Assembly: GCF_031451695.1 (NCBI RefSeq)
Contig: NZ_JARWAM010000004.1
Span: forward strand, 186,001 to 250,000
Direction: 5' to 3'
Length of the DNA: 64,000 nucleotides
Origin: Franzmannia qiaohouensis
GTDB taxonomy: Bacteria; Pseudomonadota; Gammaproteobacteria; Pseudomonadales; Halomonadaceae
Positions 7,802 to 16,004 of this stretch are shown in pieces (position 1 is the stretch's first letter; every line of letters starts with the position of its first letter). Both the position numbers and the translations under genes were made by a program. A model generated the notes under the pieces. The model was not told where the DNA came from. It worked only from the letters and a program-made list of their open reading frames with translations, and searched no databases.

Positions 7802-8611
7802 ATGCTCGAGATCCGCCAACTCGCCCTCGACTTTTTGCGCTACCGCGGCCTGTGGCGCCGCGAGACGGTTACCTGCCTGCGCGACGTATCGCTGACCCTG
7901 GCCCGCGGTGAGCTCCACGCGGTGGTGGGCGCCTCGGGGGCCGGCAAGAGCCTGATGGCCCAGGCCCTGATCGGTCTACTGCCCGGCAACACCCGGCGCC
8001 GCGGTGAACTGTGGCTCGACGGCGAGCCGCTGGACGCGGCACGCCAGGCGGCGCTGCGCGGCAAGCGCCTGGCGCTGATTCCGCAATCGCTGGCGGCGCT
8101 GGACCCGCTGGTGCGCAGCCATCGTCAGGTCGCCTGGGCGGCACAGCGTGGCGGTGCCGCCGCGCCGCGGGCGGCGGCCGAGCGCGCCATGGCGCAACTC
8201 GGCCTGGTCGGCGACAGCGCGCGACGCTACCCCCATCAGCTCTCCGGCGGCATGGCGCGGCGGGTACTGCTGGCGATGGCCACCGCCGGCAACGCCGAGT
8301 GGCTGATCGCCGATGAACCCAGCGTAGGCCTCGACCCGCAACAGCGCGACGGCGTGCTCGACCAGCTGCGCCGGGTGGCCGACACCGGCAAGGGCGTGCT
8401 GCTGATCACCCACGATCTGCGCCATGCGCTGCGCGTGGCCGACCGGGTCACGGTGTTCCACGCCGGCACCACCCTGGAAACCGCGCCGGCCACGGCCTTC
8501 CACGGCCGCGGCGAGGCGCTGGCCAGCGACTACGCCCGGGCCCTGTGGCGGGCCCTGCCCGACAACGACTTCGCCCGCCCCGCTGCCCGGGAGGCCACCC
8601 AGCTTGCTTGA
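7802..8611 (+). CDS. nikD: Nickel ABC transporter ATPase NikD (269 aa)
   Basis: This is one of two nucleotide-binding subunits that power nickel import. It shows Walker A (GASGAGKS, residues about 42-49), the ABC signature LSGGM (a Met variant of LSGGQ), Walker B (WLIADEPSVGLD) and the switch His (LLITHD). It starts at ATG 7802 with GCGGAG about 8 bases upstream; the frame is open back to 7652 only because it overlaps nikC in another phase. It has a 28-bp gap after nikC and an 8-bp overlap with nikE. NikD and NikE are a paralogous pair. Confidence 0.9.
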   Translation: MLEIRQLALDFLRYRGLWRRETVTCLRDVSLTLARGELHAVVGASGAGKSLMAQALIGLLPGNTRRRGELWLDGEPLDAARQAALRGKRLALIPQSLAALDPLVRSHRQVAWAAQRGGAAAPRAAAERAMAQLGLVGDSARRYPHQLSGGMARRVLLAMATAGNAEWLIADEPSVGLDPQQRDGVLDQLRRVADTGKGVLLITHDLRHALRVADRVTVFHAGTTLETAPATAFHGRGEALASDYARALWRALPDNDFARPAAREATQLA

Positions 8612-9221
8612 AGCCTGCGACGTCACGGTCGGCTATCGGCGCGGCGAGAGCGTGCTGCGCGGGATCTCGCTGCAGCTGGCAGCCGGCGAGTGGCTCGGAC
8701 TCAGCGGCGCCTCGGGGTCCGGCAAGTCGACCCTCGGCCGAGTACTGGCCGGGCATCTCGCCCCCCGCCGCGGCAGCCTGCGGCTCGACGGCACAGCGCT
8801 GCCGCGGCGCGGCCTGCACCCTGTGCAGTGGCTACCCCAGGTGCCGGAGCTGGCGGTCAATCCGCGCTGGCGCATCGGCCGCGTGCTGAATGAGGCCTGG
8901 TCGCCGAGCGCCGCGCAGCGCCGGCGCTTCGGCATCGACGACGCCTGGCTCGAGCGCTACCCCCACGAGCTGTCCGGCGGAGAGCTGCAGCGGGTGGTGG
9001 TGCTGCGCGGCCTGGCGCCCGGGGTACGCTACCTTATCGCCGACGAGATCACCTCGATGCTCGACGCCATCACCCAGGCGGCGCTATGGCAAGCGCTGGG
9101 CGAGGAGGCCCAAGCGCGACGCCTGGGAGTACTGGTGATCGGCCACGATCCGGCGCTGCTGCAGCGGCTCTGCCAGCACCGAGTGCGGCTGGAGCAGGGT
9201 CAGCTGTTCGCCTCGTCCTGA
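8604..9221 (+). CDS. nikE: Nickel ABC transporter ATPase NikE (205 aa, short form, TTG start)
   Basis: This second nucleotide-binding subunit has Walker A (GASGSGKST), the signature LSGGE, and Walker B (YLIADEITSMLD). It ends soon after the switch His (VIGHD), with no C-terminal oligopeptide-type extension, so it is shorter than E. coli NikE (about 268 aa). The best start is TTG 8604: GGGAGG (8589-8594) lies 9 bases upstream and the protein then begins LLEACDVTVGYRRG in register with the family. That start lies inside the end of nikD (8-bp overlap). The 3' end overlaps the convergent phosphatidyltransferase gene by 22 bp, so no terminator separates them. Confidence 0.86.
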   Translation: MLEACDVTVGYRRGESVLRGISLQLAAGEWLGLSGASGSGKSTLGRVLAGHLAPRRGSLRLDGTALPRRGLHPVQWLPQVPELAVNPRWRIGRVLNEAWSPSAAQRRRFGIDDAWLERYPHELSGGELQRVVVLRGLAPGVRYLIADEITSMLDAITQAALWQALGEEAQARRLGVLVIGHDPALLQRLCQHRVRLEQGQLFASS

Positions 9222-9838
9222 GACGCTTGGGCACGCAGGGTGTGATAGCCGCCCCACAGTCGGGTCGCGGTGGTGATCAGACAGGCCACCGCGAACAGCG
9301 TGGCCAGCAGCGCAAAGTGCTGGGGAAACAGACAGAAGAGCACGAAGGCGAACAGCGTCTCGGTGCCCTCGGTGAGCCCGTGCAAGTAATAGAAGGCCTT
9401 GGACTCGAAGCGCGGCCGCTCCAGACGGTGCTTGGCGGCCATGATCGCGAAGGCCAGGAACGAGGTGCCGGTGCCAATGAAGGCGAACAGCAGCAGCGCC
9501 GCGGCCAGGGCGTTGGCCGCCGGGTCGGCCAGCGCAAAGCCCAGCACCACCGCGGCGTAGAAGACGAAATCGAGGCCGATATCGAGAAAGCCGCCGGCAT
9601 CGCTGGCACGCTGGGTGTGCCGCGCCAGGGCACCGTCAAGGCCATCGCCGAGGCGGTTGAGCAGGATCGCCACCAGCGCCGGCAGGTACCACTCCAGCGC
9701 CAGCAGCGGCAGCGCCAGCATGCCCACCGCGAAGGCCGCCACGCTGACCTGATCCGGCCGCACGCCGCGCCGTGCCAGCGCTGCAGCCATCCATCCAAGC
9801 GGCGCCTGGGTCAACGGCATGGTCCAGCGATCGAGCAT
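9200..9838 (-). CDS. CDP-alcohol phosphatidyltransferase family membrane protein (212 aa)
   Basis: This is a membrane enzyme of the CDP-alcohol phosphotransferase family, which joins a CDP-linked lipid to an alcohol such as glycerol phosphate, inositol phosphate or choline. The diagnostic motif DGx2ARx8Gx3Dx3D is intact: DGALAR, eight residues, then GGFLDIGLD. Five or six hydrophobic segments fill the rest. The acceptor alcohol cannot be told from the sequence. The start overlaps the stop of the upstream fusion gene (TGATG), so both are translated from one mRNA. Its 3' end overlaps nikE on the opposite strand by 22 bp. It is not obviously PgsA or PssA, which have other flanks and lengths. Confidence 0.85.
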   Translation of the reverse strand: MLDRWTMPLTQAPLGWMAAALARRGVRPDQVSVAAFAVGMLALPLLALEWYLPALVAILLNRLGDGLDGALARHTQRASDAGGFLDIGLDFVFYAAVVLGFALADPAANALAAALLLFAFIGTGTSFLAFAIMAAKHRLERPRFESKAFYYLHGLTEGTETLFAFVLFCLFPQHFALLATLFAVACLITTATRLWGGYHTLRAQASQDEANS

Positions 9839-12030
9839 CAGCTGCGCTCCTCACGGGCATCGATCAGAAGCGGCTTGCCGCTGCGCCGCCGCCAGCGGAA
9901 ATAGCGCGCCAGCCAGTCGAGCACACGCTCGGGCTTGTGGGCATTCTTCCACACACCGGCGCTGGCCTTGGCCGCCTCCGAATAGCTTGGGTAGGGATGA
10001 ATCGTCGCCAACAATTTGTTGAGGCCGATATTGCGAGTCATCGCCAGGGTGAAGGTGGCGAGCAGCTCGCCGGCGCCGTGGCCGACCACGCAGGCACCGA
10101 GGATACGATCCTTGCCGGGCACCGTCAGCACCTTGACGAAACCGCGGTCGTGGCCGTCGGCGATGGCGCGGTCCAGCTCGCCGAGTTCGTAGCGGGTCAG
10201 CTCGTACTCCACCCCGCGCGCCTCGGCCTCGCGCTCACTGAGCCCGACCCGTGCCACCTCGGGGTCGCTGAAGGTCACCGCCGGCAGCGCCCGGTAGCTG
10301 ACCGCGAAGCGCTTGACCTCGCCGAACAGGGCGTTGACCGTGGCGTGCCACGCCTGGTGGGCGCTGGCGTGGGTCAGCTGGTAGGGGCCCACGACGTCGC
10401 CGCAGGCCCAGATATTGGGGTGCACGCTGCGCAGGGTCTCGTCGACATCGAGGGTGCCGTTGGCACGGGTGGCAATCCCCAGCGCCTCCAGTCCCAATCC
10501 GGTCACGTTGGCCTCGCGCCCCACCGCCATCAGCAGGCGGTCGAAGACGAGGCGTGCCTGACTGCCGTCGCCGCGCTCGATGACCAGCACCTTGCCGCGG
10601 TCGGCGTGACTGGGGCCAGGCTCCACCGCCACCGCGCGACAGCCCAGATGCAGTGCCACGCCCTCCTCGCGCAGCCCGGCCTCGAGCGCCTCGGCGACGT
10701 CGCGATCCTCCCGCGGCAGCAGTTGGGCGGCGCCTTCGACCAGGTTTACCCGGCTACCCAGCCGCGCGAAGCTCTGGCCCAGTTCGCAGCCGATCGGCCC
10801 ACCGCCGATCACCACCAGCCGCTCGGGCAGCCGTTCGAGCTGCCACAGGTTGTCGGAGGTCAGTATCTCGTCGGCGGCGATGCCCGGCAGCGGCAGCACC
10901 CGCGGACGCGCACCGCTGGCGATGATCACATGGCGGCTGGTCAGCACCCGCTCGCCAACGCGCACCTCCCAAGGCGTCTGCAGGTGCGCCTCGCCGTGCA
11001 CCACATCCACGCCCAGACTGCTATAGCGGGCCGGGCTGTCATGGGGCGCGACCTTGGCGACGGCCTCGTGGACGTGGGCCATGACGCCGTGAAAATCGAT
11101 GTCGGGCTCACCGAGGTGGACCCCGAAGCGCTTGGCCTGGCGCGCCTCATGGGCGACACGCGCGGCACGAATCAGCGCCTTGGAGGGCACGCAGCCGGTA
11201 TTCAGGCAGTCGCCGCCCATGGCCTCGCGTTCGACCAGCGCTACCCGCGCCTTGACCGCCGCGGCGATATAGCTCGCCACCAACCCCGCCGAGCCGGCAC
11301 CGATCACCACGATGTCGTAGTCGAAGCTGCGCGGCCGGTGGTAGGCCTTGGCCAGCCGACGACGCTTGATAGCCTCCACCGTGAAGCGTGCCAGCAGCGG
11401 AAACAGCCCGATCAGCACGAAGGATGCGATCAGCGTCGGCGACAGGATGCCGCCCAGCGAGTCGAGGCTGCCGAGCTCGCGGCCGGCGTTCACGAACACC
11501 GCCGTGCCCGGCAGCATGCCCAGCTGGCTGACCCAGTAGAAGGTCGCCACCTTCATTCGCGTAAGCCCCATCACCAGATTGATGACGAAGAACGGGAACA
11601 GCGGAATCAAGCGCAGGGTGAACAGATACAGCGCACCTTCGCGCTGGATGCCGCGGTTGATGCTATCGAGCTGGGTGGCGAAGCGCCGCTCCAGCGGGCC
11701 GCGGGCCAGGGTCCGCGCGATCAGGAAAGCCAGGGTCGCGCCCAGGCTGCTGGCGAAGGAGATGATCAACAGCCCCCAGCCGAAGCCGAACAGCGCCCCG
11801 CCGAGCAGCGTCAGCAGCGTCGCCCCGGGCAGCGACAGCCCGGCCATCAGCATGTAGATCAGGAAGAACCCACCGCCGACCAGCAGCGGCCGCTCGCCGA
11901 ACCAGCGCTGGAACTCGGCCTGATTGGCCCTTAGGTTGTCGAGGGTCAGCCACTGGTGCGCGCCGCTGATAAAGAATGCCGCCACTACCAGCGTGATGCC
12001 GGCCAGGATCCACAGTCGTCGTTGTGCCAA
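9838..12030 (-). CDS. Fusion: TVP38/VTT membrane domain plus FAD-dependent pyridine nucleotide-disulfide oxidoreductase (730 aa)
   Basis: The protein has two parts. Residues 1-225 are a membrane region with a VTT (TVP38/DedA/SNARE-associated) domain: helices at about 6-24, 50-105 and 135-215, with the SLPGATLLTLLGGALFG and RLIPLFPFFVINLVMG blocks typical of the family. Residues 236-715 are a class I disulfide oxidoreductase of the mercuric/glutathione/lipoamide reductase type. It has the FAD motif GAGSAG (244-249), the redox pair Cys275/Cys280 in GGDCLNTGCVPSKA, an NAD(P) Rossmann motif (VVIGGGPIGCELGQS), and the C-terminal HPYPSYSE active-site block. It lacks the N-terminal heavy-metal-associated domain of MerA and no mer genes are nearby, so mercury reduction is not supported. 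It may be a membrane-tethered quinone or thiol reductase. It is coupled to the phosphatidyltransferase gene by a TGATG overlap. Confidence 0.9.
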   Translation of the reverse strand: MAQRRLWILAGITLVVAAFFISGAHQWLTLDNLRANQAEFQRWFGERPLLVGGGFFLIYMLMAGLSLPGATLLTLLGGALFGFGWGLLIISFASSLGATLAFLIARTLARGPLERRFATQLDSINRGIQREGALYLFTLRLIPLFPFFVINLVMGLTRMKVATFYWVSQLGMLPGTAVFVNAGRELGSLDSLGGILSPTLIASFVLIGLFPLLARFTVEAIKRRRLAKAYHRPRSFDYDIVVIGAGSAGLVASYIAAAVKARVALVEREAMGGDCLNTGCVPSKALIRAARVAHEARQAKRFGVHLGEPDIDFHGVMAHVHEAVAKVAPHDSPARYSSLGVDVVHGEAHLQTPWEVRVGERVLTSRHVIIASGARPRVLPLPGIAADEILTSDNLWQLERLPERLVVIGGGPIGCELGQSFARLGSRVNLVEGAAQLLPREDRDVAEALEAGLREEGVALHLGCRAVAVEPGPSHADRGKVLVIERGDGSQARLVFDRLLMAVGREANVTGLGLEALGIATRANGTLDVDETLRSVHPNIWACGDVVGPYQLTHASAHQAWHATVNALFGEVKRFAVSYRALPAVTFSDPEVARVGLSEREAEARGVEYELTRYELGELDRAIADGHDRGFVKVLTVPGKDRILGACVVGHGAGELLATFTLAMTRNIGLNKLLATIHPYPSYSEAAKASAGVWKNAHKPERVLDWLARYFRWRRRSGKPLLIDAREERS

Positions 12031-12239
12031 GCTCGTCTCTCCATGATCAGGGTACCTGCCTGGGCCTCAGGTTACGCACGCCCCCCCGGCGTCCTATTCT
12101 TAGAGGAAACTGCGCATTCAGGTTGGCGCTAAGTCGCGTTGGGGCCTCGCTTCCTTACAGCGGCGGCCGCAGGTAACTCGGGAACCCCTATGCCATGAGG
12201 CCATCAAAGCAGGCATCGTCCCGCAACCGGTCAATTACC

Positions 12240-12848
12240 ATGCCACCGATTCGTCCGCTTCGCTACGCCCTGCTCGCCCTGCTGCCACTCGCTGCCCACG
12301 CCGAGGAGGCCAACCAGTCGTCCGCCGAGGCGGTCTTCGCCGGTGGCTGCTTCTGGTGCGTGGAGGAGTTCTTCGACGCCGTCGACGGCGTACTCGCCAC
12401 CACCTCCGGCTTCAGCGGCGGTGACGTCGAGAACCCCAGCTACGAGCAGGTAGTGGCCGGCGGCACCGGGCATGCCGAGGTGGTCAAGGTCGAGTACGAC
12501 CCGTCGCAGGTCGACTATGAGACGCTGTTGCACGTGTTCTGGCGCAACATCGACCCCTTCGTTGAAGACCGTCAGTTCTGCGACGCCGGCGAGGCCTATC
12601 GTAGCGCGATCTTCACCGCCAGCGACGAGGAGCGCGCCCTTGCCGAGGCCAGCCGCGATGCCGTAGCCGAGCGCTTCGACCAGCCCATCGCGACCCGGAT
12701 CTATGACTTCGAGACCTTCTACCCGGCCGAGGACTACCACCAGAACTACTACCAGGAGAACCCGCTGCGCTACCGCTTCTACAAGTCGGCCTGCGGCCGT
12801 GAAGAGCGCCTCGAGGAGATCTGGGGTGATGAAGCCGGCGGCTTGTAG
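12240..12848 (+). CDS. msrA: Peptide-methionine (S)-S-oxide reductase MsrA, exported form
   Basis: MsrA repairs oxidised methionine (the S-sulfoxide) in proteins, using thioredoxin-like reductants. The catalytic motif GCFWC is at residues 36-40, with Cys37 as nucleophile, followed by VEEFFDAVDGVLATTSGFSG. The body matches the full-length MsrA domain and ends with a region (KSACGRE) carrying a candidate resolving Cys. A signal peptide (PLRYALLALLPLAAHA, about residues 6-21) points to export to the periplasm, unlike the usual cytosolic MsrA. ATG 12240 gives a normal signal-peptide n-region. An earlier ATG at 12195 would add 15 basic/polar residues, and neither start has a strong ribosome site. 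No MsrB gene is adjacent. Confidence 0.88.
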   Translation: MPPIRPLRYALLALLPLAAHAEEANQSSAEAVFAGGCFWCVEEFFDAVDGVLATTSGFSGGDVENPSYEQVVAGGTGHAEVVKVEYDPSQVDYETLLHVFWRNIDPFVEDRQFCDAGEAYRSAIFTASDEERALAEASRDAVAERFDQPIATRIYDFETFYPAEDYHQNYYQENPLRYRFYKSACGREERLEEIWGDEAGGL

Positions 12849-12851
12849 CCT

Positions 12852-12994
12852 AGGCTTCGTCTGAAAAGTCGACGAGCGAAGGTCAGACAAGGCAAAAATC
12901 AGAGAAAAGACGGAGTTTACGGGGTGTAAATGAGTACTTTGAGCTGATTTTTAACGCCGTATGACCAAGCGCAGGCACTTTTCGGACAAAGCCT
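12852..12994. repeat. 143-bp palindromic intergenic repeat, copy 1
   Basis: The element begins 3 bp after the msrA stop and ends 4 bp before the 3' end of the convergent MFS gene. Its outer 18 bp (12852-12869) and the reverse complement of 12977-12994 match at 16 of 18 positions. Inside, AAAAATCAG and CTGATTTTT form a second inverted repeat, and TTTAC/GTAAA a short central one. The core is clearly homologous to 29152-29294, which has the same length (143 bp) but different outer arms. No coding capacity. It could be a MITE-like or REP-like element also acting as a transcription barrier; the family is not one I can name. Confidence 0.85.
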
Positions 12995-12998
12995 AACC

Positions 12999-14186
12999 TC
13001 AGCCCGCCAGGCGGCGCTCCTGGCGGCCTAGCCATGCCGCCAACGCCAGGGTCGCCGCCAGCACCAGCCACGAGGCCAGCGCCACGCCCCACCAGTGGGC
13101 CAGTTGCCAGAACGGCTCCAGGTAGAAGCCGCCTAGGCTGGCGCCGACATAGTAGAACACCAGGTAGAGCGCCGAGGCGCTGCCGCGGGCCGTCCTGGCC
13201 TGGCGCCCTACCCAGCTCGAGGCCGTCGAGTGGGCGAAGAAGAAGCCGAAGGCGTTGACCGTCAGCCCGATGACGATCGCCGCCAGCGAGCCGGCCAGGG
13301 TCAGCAGGGTGCCGGCGGCAAATATCGCGATACCCAGCATCATGCAGCGCGGCTGCGACAGCCGCTGGGCGGCCCGCCCCGACAGCGAGGCGCCCAGGGT
13401 ACCCCCCAGGTAGGTAACGAAGATCATTCCCAGCCACTGGGTCGTGAGGCCGAAGGGCGCCTCGCTGAGGCGGAAGGTGATATAGCTGTACTGGTTGATG
13501 AAGACCATGAAGTTGAGCCCGCCGAGCAGGTAGGCGCCCAGCAGCAGCGGATTGCGCAGGTGGCCGGCGATGGAGCCCAGCGCCACCGTCAGGCGGAACG
13601 GCTGCGGCTCGAAGTGACGCGACCTGGGCAGCAGCTTCCAGAACAGCGCCACGCATACCACGCTGACTGCCCCCACGGTAGCGAAGCTGGCCTGCCAGCC
13701 GCCCAGATCGGCGGCAAAGCCACCCATTACCCGGCCGCCGATGCCACCCAGGGTATTGGCGCTGATATATAGCCCGACCGCCAGCATCAGCGCGCGCCTG
13801 TCGAACTCGTCGCCCATCCAGGCGATCGCTACCGCCGGCAGGCCGCCCAGCACGAAGCCCTGAACGGCACGCAGCCACAGCAGGGTGTGGTAGTCCGGCG
13901 CCAGCGCCAGCCCCAGGCTGCACAGCGTGGTCAGCAGCAAGGTCACCAGCATGATGCCGCGCCGACCGATGGCATCGGAGAGCGTGCCGAATACCAGCAG
14001 CGCCAGCGCCAGGGTCAGCGTCGACACCGACATCACCAGCCCCGCGGCCAGGGTCGAGATACCGAACACCTGGCGCAGTTCGGGCAGCAGCGGCTGCGGC
14101 GCATAGAGATTGATGAATACCGTGAAGGATCCCAGGCAGAGGGCCAGGGTAGCACGCCACCAGGCGCGACTATGGGCTTCGATCAT
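12999..14186 (-). CDS. MFS transporter, YnfM/AraJ-like exporter (395 aa)
   Basis: This is an inner-membrane major facilitator with about 12 hydrophobic segments. The loop after TM2 carries the MFS motif A form GTLSDAIGRRGIM, and the region LRAVQGFVLGGLPAVAIAWMGDEF resembles the YnfM/DHA-type efflux group. Substrate unknown; exporters of this branch handle drugs or sugars/amino acids. The ATG start at 14186 is divergent from a LysR regulator 87 bp away, the classic arrangement for a regulator that controls the neighbouring exporter. Its 3' end almost touches the 143-bp repeat. Confidence 0.85.
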   Translation of the reverse strand: MIEAHSRAWWRATLALCLGSFTVFINLYAPQPLLPELRQVFGISTLAAGLVMSVSTLTLALALLVFGTLSDAIGRRGIMLVTLLLTTLCSLGLALAPDYHTLLWLRAVQGFVLGGLPAVAIAWMGDEFDRRALMLAVGLYISANTLGGIGGRVMGGFAADLGGWQASFATVGAVSVVCVALFWKLLPRSRHFEPQPFRLTVALGSIAGHLRNPLLLGAYLLGGLNFMVFINQYSYITFRLSEAPFGLTTQWLGMIFVTYLGGTLGASLSGRAAQRLSQPRCMMLGIAIFAAGTLLTLAGSLAAIVIGLTVNAFGFFFAHSTASSWVGRQARTARGSASALYLVFYYVGASLGGFYLEPFWQLAHWWGVALASWLVLAATLALAAWLGRQERRLAG

Positions 14187-14273
14187 GGACGTCTCCGAGT
14201 GGGAAGGGCATGATCAATGCCTTGTATCAATAAGCCAAACAGCAACTTTTGATAGCCGCCATCGGATTTGCTT

Positions 14274-15164
14274 ATGCGCCTGCCTTTCGATCTACGCGCC
14301 CTGCAGTGCTTCGTCAGCGTCGCCGACCAGCGCGGCTTCAGCGCCGCCGCCCGTGAACTGCACGTCGCTCAGTCGGCGATCAGCCAGACCGTCGCCAATC
14401 TCGAGAAGCGCCTCGAGCTCAACCTGTTCCATCGCCACGAGCGGCGCATCAGCCTCACCGCCGAGGGCGAGGCGCTCTACGCCCACGCCAAGGCACTGCT
14501 CGAGCGCGCCGAGGCCGCTCACCTGGCGATGCGCGAGCTGCACGGCCTGGTCAAGGGCGAGGTGCGTATCGGCATCCCGTCGATGCTCGGCTCCTACTAT
14601 TTTCCGCCGCTGCTGATGGGCTTCAAGGCGCGCCACCCGGGCATCCGCCTGACGGTGGTCGAGGCCGGCACGCGTCGCCTGCAGCACATGATCAACGCAG
14701 GCGAGCTGGATCTGGGCGTGGTGATCGACGATGCCACCAGCCAGGGGCTGGAACGGCGTCGTTTCCTGCGCGAGGAGATGGTGGTGTGCGTGCCGGAGGA
14801 CCACCCTTTCGCGGGGCGCGCCAGCGTTTCACCGGCGGACTTCTTCAGCGAGCCGCTGGTGCTGTTTCAGGACGGCTATTTCCACCGCGAATTCGTCGAT
14901 GCCCTGGCCGAAACCGGCGGACACCATGCCGACGTAGCATTTCAGTCGAACCTGATCCCGCTGACCAAGGCCATCGTTCGCCAGGGCTTCGGCATTACCA
15001 CCTTCCTGCGCCGGGTGATCGATGAGCCGGGGCTTGCCGCGGTGTCATTCGCCCCCAAGGCATGGTTAGCGCTGTCCCTGGCCTGGGCCCGTGGCAGCGG
15101 CCTGTCGCGGGCCGAGCAGGCCTTCGTCGACTTCGTGCTCGAGCATCCCGATCAGCCGCGCTGA
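14274..15164 (+). CDS. LysR-family transcriptional regulator (296 aa)
   Basis: An N-terminal winged helix-turn-helix (residues about 4-62: DLRALQCFVSVADQRGFSAA...HVAQSAISQTVANLEKRL) is followed by an effector domain (about 88-290; begins GEVRIGIPSMLGSYYFPPLL). The start is ATG 14274; TTG 14268 is an alternative in frame. It is divergent from the MFS gene, which it probably regulates in response to an unknown small ligand. The 3' end overlaps the convergent NlpC/P60 gene by 13 bp. Confidence 0.9.
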   Translation: MRLPFDLRALQCFVSVADQRGFSAAARELHVAQSAISQTVANLEKRLELNLFHRHERRISLTAEGEALYAHAKALLERAEAAHLAMRELHGLVKGEVRIGIPSMLGSYYFPPLLMGFKARHPGIRLTVVEAGTRRLQHMINAGELDLGVVIDDATSQGLERRRFLREEMVVCVPEDHPFAGRASVSPADFFSEPLVLFQDGYFHREFVDALAETGGHHADVAFQSNLIPLTKAIVRQGFGITTFLRRVIDEPGLAAVSFAPKAWLALSLAWARGSGLSRAEQAFVDFVLEHPDQPR

Positions 15165-15748
15165 CGCCAGGCCGCGCGCTGGGCCAGCTGGGTCTGCTCC
15201 ATGGGCCGCCGCGACTGCCAGTAGTGGCGCTGCCAGTAGACGTTGTCGATCTCGGAGAGAATCACCCCCTGGGACGTGGAGGCGTGCAGGAAGTAGCCGT
15301 CGCCGACATATACCCCTACGTGGTTGTAGGGCCCCGGCGGGCGGAAGAACACCAGGTCACCGGGGCGCAGTTCGCTGCGCTCGATACGGCTGCCCTGCAG
15401 GGCCTGGGACTCGGTGGTGCGCGGCAGGTCCATGCGGAAGCTGTCGTTGAAGACGTGCTGCATCAGTGCCGAGCAGTCGATGCCGGCCTGGCCCTCGCCG
15501 CCGAGGCGATAGGGGGTGCCCACCCAGCGCTCGTGCTGAGCCAGCAGCGCCTGGCGCACTAGCGCCGGTGACGGGCGCTGGAAACTGCGCAGTTCGCGGT
15601 TCGGGTTGTCGACCGGCGACATCAGTGGGTCATGGTCGAGAGACGGCAGGGATGTACCGAAGTAATCGGCGGGGGGCTCTTCTTGGGGCGTTCCAGCACA
15701 GCCAGCCACGATAGCAACAAGCAGACATACGCCAGCAATACGCAACAT
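15152..15748 (-). CDS. NlpC/P60 family cell-wall hydrolase lipoprotein (198 aa)
   Basis: This is a peptidoglycan endopeptidase-type lipoprotein resembling MepS (Spr). The signal peptide ends in the lipobox VAGC, so it is anchored in the membrane. The NlpC/P60 catalytic core carries the Cys in GIDCSALMQHVF, a His in NHVGVYVGDG and the polar third residue region LHAST. Members cut the peptide cross-links to allow wall growth. ATG 15748 has GAGG 8 bases upstream; a GTG six codons earlier lacks a site. It overlaps the convergent LysR gene by 13 bp. Confidence 0.9.
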   Translation of the reverse strand: MLRIAGVCLLVAIVAGCAGTPQEEPPADYFGTSLPSLDHDPLMSPVDNPNRELRSFQRPSPALVRQALLAQHERWVGTPYRLGGEGQAGIDCSALMQHVFNDSFRMDLPRTTESQALQGSRIERSELRPGDLVFFRPPGPYNHVGVYVGDGYFLHASTSQGVILSEIDNVYWQRHYWQSRRPMEQTQLAQRAAWRQRG

Positions 15749-16004
15749 TCCAGCGACCTCGTTCACGAATACGCGAACCGCGCTTCGCCTCCATCACGCA
15801 TTAGCAGCATGTGGGGGGGCGATATGACATCGCTGTGGAAGTGGTGCCAAGGGCGTTTGCCCGACGTACCACGTCCATAGCGGCCTGTCAGCGGTCCGAT
15901 GCCAAGAAAGATCAAGCGCCTGACAGGAAGCGCCTGTTGACAATAACCTGATGAATATAATCCATGTTATGGCGTCTGGCGACAGCCGGGAAGGTAACGT
16001 TTCG

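Noticed and set aside
9772..11934. 720-codon frame antisense to the VTT-oxidoreductase fusion
   Set aside because: Shadow of a GC-rich gene; the sense protein has intact FAD, NAD and Cys motifs.
9838..12030. Mercuric reductase (merA) annotation
   Set aside because: No heavy-metal-associated domain, no mer genes, and an N-terminal VTT domain; only the general oxidoreductase family is supported.
15935..15957. TTGACA and TATAAT hexamers near each other
   Set aside because: Both consensus hexamers occur but are separated by only 13 bases, and no plus-strand gene starts downstream until gabD at 18635. Treated as chance in an AT-rich gap.
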